The position numbers were made by a program, and so were the translations under genes. A model generated the notes under the pieces. That model had not been told where the DNA came from. It searched no databases and was given only the letters and a program-made list of their open reading frames with translations. This document shows positions 24,892 to 32,160 of a DNA stretch of 64,000 nucleotides, piece after piece. Each line of letters opens with the position of its first letter. The stretch's first letter is position 1. The DNA is taken from contig NZ_CP072941.1 in assembly GCF_018069625.1 (NCBI RefSeq), positions 4,464,001-4,528,000 on the forward strand, in the 5' to 3' direction. The stretch comes from Streptomyces yatensis (GTDB taxonomy: Bacteria; Actinomycetota; Actinomycetes; Streptomycetales; Streptomycetaceae).

Positions 24892-26300
24892 CGGCGTGAC
24901 TCCTTGGGGAGGTGAAGTACGCGCTCGGCGATGATGGTGCGCTGGATCTCGTCCGAGCCGCCGTAGATGGTGTCGGCGCGGGAGAAGAGGAAGAGACGCT
25001 GGAAGGCGTCGAGTTCGTACGGCCGGCCGGCGGTCCAGCGCGCCGGGCCGAGTGCGGCCGCGGCGCCTCTCACCTGCACGGCCAGCTCGCCGAGCCGCTG
25101 ATGCCAGCCGCCCCACAGCAGCTTGGCGACGCTGGGCGCGCCGGGGTCCTGCGAGCCGGGATCGCGTGAGCCGGGCGCCTGGGGGCCCGCGCTCCCCGGG
25201 GGGAGGTCATGGGCGGCACCCTTCCGCGGGGCGGGGTCCCGGGCATCGTGCGGGGCGCGGTCCGGGGCGGAGCCCCGAACGGGGTCCGGGGCGGAGTCCC
25301 GAGCGGCTGAGTCCCGGGCCGGGTCCGGGGCGAGGTTCGGGGTGAGGTTCTGTGCGGCGCCCAGGGTGCGCAGGGCGTTCCAGCGCATGGCCTTGAGCTC
25401 GGCCCACTGCCGTATGAGCCGGTCACGCAGGACGGGCTCCTCTGCGGCGCCGGTCTCCAGCGCCAGCCGCACCACCCGGCTCAGCTCCTGGGCGAAGCCG
25501 ATCTGCTGGACCAGGGTGGAGACCCCGCGCTCCACCGCGAGCAGGCTCATGGCCACGCGCCAGCCGTGGCCCGCACCGCCGATGAGGTGTTCGGCGCGGG
25601 CCACGGCCCCGTCGAAGAACACCTCGTTGAACTCCGCGGTCCCGGTCAGCTGCCGGATCGGCCGCACCTCGATCCGTCCCGGCTGGTCCATCGGCACCAG
25701 CAGAAAGGAGAGTCCATGATGGCGCTGTGAGCCCTCCTCGGTGCGCGCCAGCACAAAGCACCAGTCGGCTTCATGGGCGAGGGAGGTCCAGATCTTCTGC
25801 CCGGTGATGCGATAGGTGCCCTCGCCCGGGTCGCGGACGGCGCGGGTCCGCAGCCCGGCGAGGTCCGAGCCCGCGTCGGGTTCGCTGTAGCCCTGGCACC
25901 ACAGCTCCTCGCCACGGGCGATGGGCGGCAGAAAGCGGGCGCGCTGTGCGGAGTCGCCGTGGGCGAGCAGGGTGGGCGCGAGGAGGTTCTCGCCGATATG
26001 GCCGAGTCGGCCGGGCGCGCCGGCGCGGGCGTACTCCTCGGCCCAGACGACCTGTTGGGTCATCGTCGCGGCGCGGTTGCCGTACGCCCCGTCCGTACGG
26101 TCCCAGCCCAGGCCGATCCAGCCGCCCGTGCCGAGCTCACGCTCCCAGGCGCGGCGGGCGGTCATATCGCCGCGCGCCTCGCCGGGGTGGCCGCCCGGCT
26201 CCTGCTTGAGGGCGGCGAACGGTCCGGCGAAGTGCTCGCTCAGCCAGTCGCGCGCTTCGGCGCGGAACCGCTCGTCCTCCGGTCCGAAAGCGAAGTCCAC
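24888..26300 (-). CDS. Acyl-CoA dehydrogenase with low-complexity insert
   Basis: A 470-residue acyl-CoA dehydrogenase of the long-subunit type: WCQGYSEPDAGSDLAGLRTRA, ITGQKIWTSLAHEADWCFVLART, QLTGTAEFNEVFFDG, and YGGSDEIQRTIIAERVLHLPK at the end. The C-terminal helical domain is interrupted at about residues 320-392 by a Asp/Pro/Arg/Ala-rich segment of APDPARDS-like repeats, coded by GGGTCCGGGGCGGAG-type tandem DNA. The homologue at 30737-31900 lacks it. Whether the enzyme folds around this loop is unknown. It lies in an operon with SDR, ALDH and ADH. Confidence 0.9.
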   Translation of the reverse strand: MDFAFGPEDERFRAEARDWLSEHFAGPFAALKQEPGGHPGEARGDMTARRAWERELGTGGWIGLGWDRTDGAYGNRAATMTQQVVWAEEYARAGAPGRLGHIGENLLAPTLLAHGDSAQRARFLPPIARGEELWCQGYSEPDAGSDLAGLRTRAVRDPGEGTYRITGQKIWTSLAHEADWCFVLARTEEGSQRHHGLSFLLVPMDQPGRIEVRPIRQLTGTAEFNEVFFDGAVARAEHLIGGAGHGWRVAMSLLAVERGVSTLVQQIGFAQELSRVVRLALETGAAEEPVLRDRLIRQWAELKAMRWNALRTLGAAQNLTPNLAPDPARDSAARDSAPDPVRGSAPDRAPHDARDPAPRKGAAHDLPPGSAGPQAPGSRDPGSQDPGAPSVAKLLWGGWHQRLGELAVQVRGAAAALGPARWTAGRPYELDAFQRLFLFSRADTIYGGSDEIQRTIIAERVLHLPKESRR

Positions 26301-26356
26301 GGCCTCTCCCCTCGTCGGCGCTGCGGTGTTCCCGGCAAGCCCTGCCGTTGTCGCGG

Positions 26357-27268
26357 TCAGGCGTTGGGGCGTTGGCCGGTGGCGGCCGCCTGGGCCATGG
26401 CCTCGAGCTGGGCCAGCATCGGCATGGGATCGGTGCCGACCGTGCCCGGGAGGAAGTCGGCGATCTTCTCCGGGGTCCAGCCGCCCTCGGTGTATCCGGC
26501 GCGCAGCTCACGGGGCTGGGCCCAGACCGCGATCTTGGGGCCCGCGATCGTATAGACCTGGCCGGTGATCCGCTCCGCGCGGGCGCGTTCGCTCAGCAGA
26601 TAGACGACCAGGGCCGCCACGTCCTCCGGTTCGCCGATCTCCTTGAGCTCCATCGGCACATTGGCGGACATCCGGGTGCGGGCGACCGGTGCGACACAGT
26701 TGGCCGTGACGCCGTACTTGTGCAGCCCCAACGCGGCGCTGCGCACGAGGGAGATGATCCCGCCCTTGGCGGAGGCGTAGTTGGCCTGGGCGACGCTGCC
26801 CTGGTGGTTGCCGCTGGTGAAGCCGATCAGGGTGCCGGAGCGCTGGCGGCGCATCACCGCCGACGCCGCCCGGAAGACCGTGAAGGTGCCCTTGAGATGG
26901 GTGGCGACGACCGGGTCCCACTCCTCCTCGGACATGTTGAAGAGCATCCGCTCGCGCAGGATCCCGGCGACGCAGACGACCCCGTCCAGCCGTCCGTACC
27001 GGTCGAGCGCGGTGTCCACGATCCGCTGGCCACCGGCCATGGTCGAGACGTCGTCGGCGACCGCGACCGCCTCACCGCCCGACGCCACGATCTCCTTGAC
27101 CACGGCCTCGGCGACCTCGCTGCTCGGTTCGCCGCCCTCGATCGAGACCCCGTAGTCGTTGACGACCACCTGTGCGCCTTCGGCCGCGCAGGCGAGGGCC
27201 ACCGCTCGTCCGATACCGCGTCCGGCCCCGGTGACGGCGACCACCTTGCCGTCCAAGAAGTTGCCCAC
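26357..27268 (-). CDS. SDR-family dehydrogenase (MFE-2/17beta-HSD4-like hydroxyacyl-CoA type)
   Basis: A 303-residue short-chain dehydrogenase: TGAGRGIG cofactor motif (14-21), NDYG and DDVST segments, catalytic Ser in GFTSGN, and YASAKGG (Tyr-x3-Lys). The C-terminal extension (~50 residues, ...WAQPRELRAGYTEGGWTPEKI) matches the multifunctional-enzyme-type SDRs that oxidise 3-hydroxyacyl-CoAs in steroid or branched-chain breakdown. First gene of the operon running to the alcohol dehydrogenase. Palindrome site 5 is 22 bp upstream. Confidence 0.9.
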   Translation of the reverse strand: MGNFLDGKVVAVTGAGRGIGRAVALACAAEGAQVVVNDYGVSIEGGEPSSEVAEAVVKEIVASGGEAVAVADDVSTMAGGQRIVDTALDRYGRLDGVVCVAGILRERMLFNMSEEEWDPVVATHLKGTFTVFRAASAVMRRQRSGTLIGFTSGNHQGSVAQANYASAKGGIISLVRSAALGLHKYGVTANCVAPVARTRMSANVPMELKEIGEPEDVAALVVYLLSERARAERITGQVYTIAGPKIAVWAQPRELRAGYTEGGWTPEKIADFLPGTVGTDPMPMLAQLEAMAQAAATGQRPNA

Positions 27269-27290
27269 GTCGCATCCCCTCCCGGAGTTT

Positions 27291-27305
27291 CTGACGGTCC
27301 GTTAG
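27291..27305. promoter_or_regulatory. CTGAYGG palindrome, site 5
   Basis: CTGACGG-T-CCGTTAG, one mismatched pair. It lies 22 bp upstream of the SDR start and 73 bp upstream of the divergent cyclase gene. Confidence 0.8.
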
Positions 27306-27378
27306 ATTTTTGAGCAGACGCGGCCCGAGTACAAGCCCTCGCGCACAAACGTCGACCGGGAACGACGAAGGAGATGCC

Positions 27379-28305
27379 ATGCCGCTGCCAGCCGAGTTCC
27401 ACGAGATCGCCAAGCGCGTCAACAACTGGGGCCGCTGGGGGGCGGCGGACGAGATCGGCACGCTCAACCTGATCACCGATGCCGTGGTCCGGGAGGCCGC
27501 CGCGACGATACGGACCGGCCGTCGCATTCCCCTCGCGGTGCCGCTGAGGCAGGACGGCATCCAGACCGGAATGATCCCCGGGCGGGTCAACCCGCTCCAT
27601 ACGATGATCGCCGTCAACTTCGAGATGTTCGGCCCCGGCACCGTGGCGACCAGCGACGACGCCGTGACGATGGGGCTCCAGGCCGGTACCCACTGGGACG
27701 GGCTCACCCATGTCTCGCACTCCGGCCGGATCTACAACGGCCGGCCCGCCGACTCCATCACCACCCATGACCGCGCCGCCTTCAGCGGTATCGACAAGGT
27801 GGGACCCCTCGTCTCGCGCGGGGTGCTCCTCGATGTGGCGCGCGCCCGGGGCGCCGAGCGGCTGCCCGAGGGGCATGCGGTCACCCCCGAAGACCTCGAC
27901 GCCGCCGAGGAGCTGGCCGGGACGACGGTGCGCCCCGGCGATATCGTCCTCGTCCGCACCGGGCAGATCCAGCGGTATCTGGCGGGCGAGAAGGAGGCGT
28001 ACGCCTACCCTTCACCGGGCCTCTCTTTGCGCACACCGGAGTGGTTCCATACCCGCGATGTGGCGGCGGTCGCCAACGACACCTTGACCTTCGAGATCTT
28101 CCCACCCGAGATCGAGGACCTCTGGATGCCGGTCCACGCCCTCGATCTGGTCGAGATGGGCATGCTCCAGGGCCAGAACTGGAATCTCGAGGAACTCTCC
28201 GACGCCTGCGCCGAGGAGGGGCGCTACGCCTTTCTGCTGTCGGCCCCGCCCGAGCCGTTCGTCGGCGGCACGGGCTCACCCGTCGCCCCCGTGGCGATCC
28301 TCTGA
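27379..28305 (+). CDS. Cyclase-family hydrolase (kynurenine-formamidase-like fold)
   Basis: A 308-residue protein of the putative-cyclase/metal-dependent hydrolase family. The metal-site region reads AGTHWDGLTHVSHSGRIYNG, with the family's paired His-x-Asp pattern, and RPGDIVLVRTGQ and PGLSLRTPEWFHTRDVAAVANDT follow. Members hydrolyse amides, lactones or ring compounds. GAAGGAGATGCC precedes the ATG at 27379. It is divergent from the SDR operon with site 5 between them, which suggests it belongs to the same pathway, perhaps opening a lactone made by the monooxygenase (inference). Confidence 0.88.
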   Translation: MPLPAEFHEIAKRVNNWGRWGAADEIGTLNLITDAVVREAAATIRTGRRIPLAVPLRQDGIQTGMIPGRVNPLHTMIAVNFEMFGPGTVATSDDAVTMGLQAGTHWDGLTHVSHSGRIYNGRPADSITTHDRAAFSGIDKVGPLVSRGVLLDVARARGAERLPEGHAVTPEDLDAAEELAGTTVRPGDIVLVRTGQIQRYLAGEKEAYAYPSPGLSLRTPEWFHTRDVAAVANDTLTFEIFPPEIEDLWMPVHALDLVEMGMLQGQNWNLEELSDACAEEGRYAFLLSAPPEPFVGGTGSPVAPVAIL

Positions 28306-28628
28306 CGCCCATCCCCTGGCGCCCGGCCCCGCCCTGGCGCCCGGCCCCGCCGCCTTGGCATCTCCAACGTGCGCACCGGGCGGCGCGCGTCGGGCCCAGA
28401 AGGGGAGGGCGGGTCGATCTTCTCGGGCGGCGGTGCGCTCATGCGCGCCCCGAGCACGGCACCGCGCACCGCCACCCGACTCCCGACGCTGAGCCCTGGT
28501 TCAGCAGCGGGGGCGCGACCCGCACTCGCCAAGGAACGTCACTGTGAACACAGGGCTCACAGAGACACCACAGCCCTCGGCGTCCCCTCGCGACGAATCG
28601 CTGATCCTAGAGTGATCAACCGAACACG
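28306..28628. other. Gap without a supported gene
   Basis: Between convergent genes. It starts with two copies of the 18-bp unit CCCTGGCGCCCGGCCCCG; the part nearest 28628 has lower GC. A 105-codon plus-strand frame (28369-28686) overlaps the end of the next gene and lacks a ribosome-binding site. Confidence 0.5.
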
Positions 28629-29207
28629 TCACGTCAACACCTGGTCTGGACTTTGTCTGGTTCGTCCCATGTGTGATGGCGCATGAGAGGCCGCTCGCCG
28701 CTTGGAAAGCGGCTCCTCGCCCTTGGCGCGGTCGATTTCACACCAGATCCGCTTGCCGGAGCCCTCCGGCTGCCAGCCCCATCGGTCGGCGAGACCGTCG
28801 ACCAGCTCCAGTCCGCGCCCATGAGTGTCCTCCTCATCGGCGCAGCGCTGGCGCGGCGCGCGGTCGCTGACGTCGGCGACCTCGACCCGGACCGTTCCCA
28901 GACCGGCACCCCGGCTCACGAACGGCCCTGAGGCCCCGCCCCCGCCGACGACACCGCCACCGTTCCCGTTCCCGCCGCCTCCGCCGCCCATCGACTGGGC
29001 GGGGAAGAGCATCCGCAGCACGGCCGGACAGCCGGTGTGCACCACGGCGTTGGTGACGAGTTCGGAAATGAGCAGAATCAACGTCTCAGCGAGCGGCTCG
29101 TCGGCTCCGATCCCTGATCCGACGAGCCGCGAACGGGCCCACCTACGGGCACGGCTCACCTCCGCCGGATCGGGCCGGACCTCCATCTGCGCCTGAAGCA
29201 CCTGCAC
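28629..29207 (-). CDS. ATP-binding protein, anti-sigma/histidine-kinase-like ATPase
   Basis: A 192-residue GHKL-fold protein like the many small RsbW/SpoIIAB-type ATPases of Streptomyces: LILLISELVTNAVVHTG (N box) and DTHGRGLELVDGLADRWGW (G box). A poly-Gly/Asn stretch (about 74-90) interrupts the domain. It may phosphorylate an anti-anti-sigma factor or bind a sigma factor. The frame is bounded by a stop just upstream of the GTG at 29207; an internal ATG at 29186 is possible. Confidence 0.8.
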   Translation of the reverse strand: MQVLQAQMEVRPDPAEVSRARRWARSRLVGSGIGADEPLAETLILLISELVTNAVVHTGCPAVLRMLFPAQSMGGGGGGNGNGGGVVGGGGASGPFVSRGAGLGTVRVEVADVSDRAPRQRCADEEDTHGRGLELVDGLADRWGWQPEGSGKRIWCEIDRAKGEEPLSKRRAASHAPSHMGRTRQSPDQVLT

Positions 29208-29363
29208 TGCTCACACCATCCGAACCGGCACACACATCGCCTTGTACCTCCAAGAGGTCACGGACCGTGACGCTCCCCCAGCCACCGCTGAGAGACTTGC
29301 GCGACAGCATGGTTGACGTACAGTCACCCCAACAAGCGCTTCGGTCATATTCCAGCGCCAAGG

Positions 29364-29382
29364 AGTATGCGTGGGGCATACT
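29364..29382. promoter_or_regulatory. Inverted repeat upstream of ATPase gene
   Basis: AGTATGC-GTGGG-GCATACT, a perfect 7-bp dyad about 160 bp upstream of the GHKL ATPase gene. Possible operator. Confidence 0.45.
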
Positions 29383-29610
29383 GTGCGACACACGTCCTGA
29401 GGACTCGAACACCGAAGCTCAGGCGTCGCATACCCCGTGCGAACGGGGCACGTCGGCATGCCCGGAATCGCCCCATGGGCAACGCCGGGCCTCTTGCACC
29501 CCATAAGCGCTCGCACCCCACGGAGAGTACCCGAGCCCGGGCCCGACTCCCCCCTGTGACGAGTCACGCCTAGGAAACAACCTGGTATCAACGCTCGGTC
29601 ACCTCAGACG

Positions 29611-29630
29611 CTCTGGGGATCTCCCCAGAG
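29611..29630 (-). terminator. Hairpin downstream of the acyl-CoA dehydrogenase pair
   Basis: A perfect 9-bp stem CTCTGGGGA / TCCCCAGAG with a 2-base centre, 43 bp past the stop of the acyl-CoA dehydrogenase. There is no U-tract. Confidence 0.4.
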
Positions 29631-29672
29631 AATGCGACATCCCAACAATTCAGGCGTATCCATCGAGCTCGG

Positions 29673-30740
29673 CTACAAACATCTTTCAACGGTCGACACG
29701 AGCCCGGCCGCAAGTTCCTCCTCCGCCGCCGCCGCGCACTGCCACTGACCTGCCCGCACCCACGCCCGCTTGAGATGCAGATGGACATCCGCCTCCCAGG
29801 TGAAGCCCATTCCGCCATGGACTTGCAGACAATCGCGGGCATTGTGGACAGCGGCCTCATCGGCGAGCAGCTTGGCGGCCGCGATGTCACCCGGGTCTTC
29901 TGTGACCGCCGCCGCATACACCACACTTCTGGATGATTCCGCACGTACCAGCATCTGGGCGCACAGATGCTGCACGGCCTGGAAGGCGCCGATCGGCCGG
30001 CCGAACTGGGTGCGCCGCTTGGCGTGGTCCACCGCGAGCTCCACGGTTCGGGAGGCGCTGCCCAGCTGTTGTGCCGCGGTCAGCAGCGCCGCCTCGCGGC
30101 GCAGCCGGGCGGCGATCCCGGAACGGCCCGGCCCCGCCTGGTCCCGCCGGGTTCGGATCGGCCCCGTCCGGTGCAGCGGGGTGGCCGGGTCGACGGACCG
30201 CATCGGCTCCGCCGCACACGCCACCTCCGCAGCCGGGATCAGCTCGACCGCCACCGGCCCCAGCGCCAGCACCGCATCGGCGGAGACCAGATGCTCCACC
30301 GGCGCCCGCGCCCCCTCCACGTCCAGCGCCGTCACCACCGTCTCACCCTGAACAGCACCCGCCGCCAACCCCGAAAGCCCCGCCTGCGACGACCCCGGCA
30401 CCGCACCCACCGCCGCCCACAGCCCCGAAAGCCCAGCCGCCAGCTCCGTCGCGACCAACGGTCCCGGCAGCAGCGCCCGGCCCGCCTCCTCGAAGGCCAG
30501 CACCGCCTCCGGCAGCCCCAGCCCCACCCCGCCCGCCGACTCCGGCACTCGCAGCGCGAAGAGCCCCGCCGCGCCCAGCTCCCGCCACAGCGCCCGGTCC
30601 AACTCCGCGCCCCGCTCCGCGTCCCCGTCCACCACTGCCCGCAGCCGGGTCCGCGGAAAACGCCGTTCCAGCAGCTCGCGCATCCCCGCCCGCAGCGCCC
30701 GCTGGTCGTCCGTGAGCTGGAAGTCCACGGCCCCGCTCAC
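29673..30740 (-). CDS. Acyl-CoA dehydrogenase, short-subunit type
   Basis: A 355-residue acyl-CoA dehydrogenase: AVDFQLTDDQRALRAGMREL at the start, then a variable middle. The end shows RTQFGRPIGAFQAVQHLCAQMLV and LQVHGGMGFTWEADVHLHLKRAW. GTG at 30740 overlaps the stop of the upstream acyl-CoA dehydrogenase (GTGA). Actinobacterial steroid-type dehydrogenases form alpha2beta2 heterotetramers from such adjacent long and short genes (ChsE pairs), so a two-gene enzyme is very likely. A short Arg/Gly-rich stretch (SVDPATPLHRTGPIRTRRDQ region) replaces part of the beta domain. Confidence 0.9.
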   Translation of the reverse strand: MSGAVDFQLTDDQRALRAGMRELLERRFPRTRLRAVVDGDAERGAELDRALWRELGAAGLFALRVPESAGGVGLGLPEAVLAFEEAGRALLPGPLVATELAAGLSGLWAAVGAVPGSSQAGLSGLAAGAVQGETVVTALDVEGARAPVEHLVSADAVLALGPVAVELIPAAEVACAAEPMRSVDPATPLHRTGPIRTRRDQAGPGRSGIAARLRREAALLTAAQQLGSASRTVELAVDHAKRRTQFGRPIGAFQAVQHLCAQMLVRAESSRSVVYAAAVTEDPGDIAAAKLLADEAAVHNARDCLQVHGGMGFTWEADVHLHLKRAWVRAGQWQCAAAAEEELAAGLVSTVERCL

Positions 30741-31900
30741 CGTCCCTTCGGCAGGCCGAGGATCCGCTCGGCCACGATGTTCCGCTGAATCTGCGAGGTC
30801 CCCGCCGCGATCGTGTACGAGAGCGACGAAAGCCGGTCCGCGACCCACTCCTGACCGGCGTCCAGCGCGTCCGGCCCCAGCACCTCGGCGGCCGCCTCGT
30901 ACAGCTCCTGCCGCACCTGCGAGAAGCGCAGTTTGAAGACCGAGCCGCCGACGCCCGGCACCCCCCCGGTGCGCTGCGCCTCGCTCACATTCCACTGGGT
31001 GAGCCGCCACAGCGCCGCGCACTCCGCCGCCAGCCGCCCCAACCGGCGCCGCAGCACCGCGTCGTCCCAGCGCCCGTTGGCCTTCGCCGTGCGGGCCAGC
31101 GCCTCCAGCACTCGCCTACAGGCGACCACTTCGCCCACGAAGGCCGTACCGCGCTCGAAGGAGAGGGTCACCATGGTCACCCGCCAGCCGTCGTTCTCCT
31201 CCCCGACCCGGTGGCCGACCGGCACCCGCACCTCGTCCAGGAACACCTCGGCGAACTCCGCCGTCCCGGCGAGGGTCCGCAGCGACCGCACCGTCACCCC
31301 GGGCGCGTCCATCGGCAGCGCAAGCCAGGTGATGCCCCGGTGTTTCGGCGTGTCGGCGTTTACCGGCGCGGTGCGCACCAATAGTTCGCACCAGTCGGCG
31401 ATCTCGGCGTGCGAGGTCCAGATCTTGCTTCCGCTGACGACATACGTATCGCCGTCCCGTACCGCCCGGGTGCGCAGCGACGCCAGGTCGGAGCCGGCGT
31501 CCGGTTCGGAGAATCCCTGGCACCAGACCTCGTCCCCGCGCAGGATCGGCGGCAGCCAGCGGGCCCGCTGCTCGGGGGTGCCCTCGGCGGCGATGGTGGG
31601 GCCCGCGTGCAGCAGTCCGACGAAGCCCGCGCCCACATAGGGCGCACCGGCCCGCTCGGTCTCCTCCAGGAAGATCAGATGCTGGGTGGGCGTCGCGCCC
31701 TGGCCGCCCGCGTCCTCGGGCCAGTGCAGCCCGGCGTAGCCCGCGTCGTGGAGCATCCGCTGCCAGCCGCAGTCATAGGCGCGGCGGCCCGGCCAGTCGG
31801 CCGGATGCGGGCGGTCCGGCAGCGTGGGCAGCACGTCGGCGAGCCAGGCGCGCAGCCGGTGCCGGAAGCCCTCCTCATCCTCCGTGAAGGCGAGATCCAT
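30737..31900 (-). CDS. Acyl-CoA dehydrogenase, long-subunit type
   Basis: A 387-residue acyl-CoA dehydrogenase: MDLAFTEDEEGFRHRLRAWL, WCQGFSEPDAGSDLASLRTRA, VSGSKIWTSHAEIADWCELLVRT, AGTAEFAEVFLDEV, and AAGTSQIQRNIVAERILGLPKGR. It is the partner of the short subunit whose start it overlaps. Palindrome site 6 is 18 bp upstream, and the divergent FadD has its own site. The pair probably introduces a double bond into a CoA-activated side chain. Confidence 0.93.
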   Translation of the reverse strand: MDLAFTEDEEGFRHRLRAWLADVLPTLPDRPHPADWPGRRAYDCGWQRMLHDAGYAGLHWPEDAGGQGATPTQHLIFLEETERAGAPYVGAGFVGLLHAGPTIAAEGTPEQRARWLPPILRGDEVWCQGFSEPDAGSDLASLRTRAVRDGDTYVVSGSKIWTSHAEIADWCELLVRTAPVNADTPKHRGITWLALPMDAPGVTVRSLRTLAGTAEFAEVFLDEVRVPVGHRVGEENDGWRVTMVTLSFERGTAFVGEVVACRRVLEALARTAKANGRWDDAVLRRRLGRLAAECAALWRLTQWNVSEAQRTGGVPGVGGSVFKLRFSQVRQELYEAAAEVLGPDALDAGQEWVADRLSSLSYTIAAGTSQIQRNIVAERILGLPKGR

Positions 31901-31918
31901 CAGCGGCCGACCTCCTTT

Positions 31919-31933
31919 CTGATGGCCCGTCAG
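31919..31933. promoter_or_regulatory. CTGAYGG palindrome, site 6
   Basis: CTGATGG-C-CCGTCAG, one mismatched pair, 18 bp upstream of the acyl-CoA dehydrogenase start. Confidence 0.85.
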
Positions 31934-32008
31934 GCAAGGTGGGGATCCGCAGGCTAGTCCGCACCCCCTGGACCGACAAGGCGCATGGCCTTACGCTTCC
32001 AGCACTAT

Positions 32009-32023
32009 CTGATGGATCGTCAG
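32009..32023. promoter_or_regulatory. CTGAYGG palindrome, site 7
   Basis: CTGATGG-A-TCGTCAG, in the same divergent region as site 6, 90 bp away centre to centre, and 137 bp upstream of the FadD start. The two sites probably serve the two directions separately. Confidence 0.8.
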
Positions 32024-32061
32024 TTATCGTCCAGACCGGGTCGCCGCGCGGTTCAGCTCCA

Positions 32062-32105
32062 AGGCTCCCCGGGCTCCCGGGCTCCCGGGCTCCCGGGCTC
32101 CCGGG
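32062..32105. repeat. 8-bp tandem repeat (GGGCTCCC)
   Basis: Four perfect and two partial copies of GGGCTCCC between palindrome site 7 and the FadD ribosome-binding site. Length variation here would change the leader of the fadD transcript. Confidence 0.9.
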
Positions 32106-32160
32106 CCACGATCACGCGATTCGCCTCGAACGGTTCCGGAAGAGTTCCACGGGAGGCCGG

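Larger units (their letters stand above)
29208..29672. other. Gap without a gene; dyads only
   Basis: About 465 bp of moderately lower GC. It contains the inverted repeat at 29364-29382 and a hairpin at 29611-29630. Overlapping frames here have no coding character. Confidence 0.5.
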
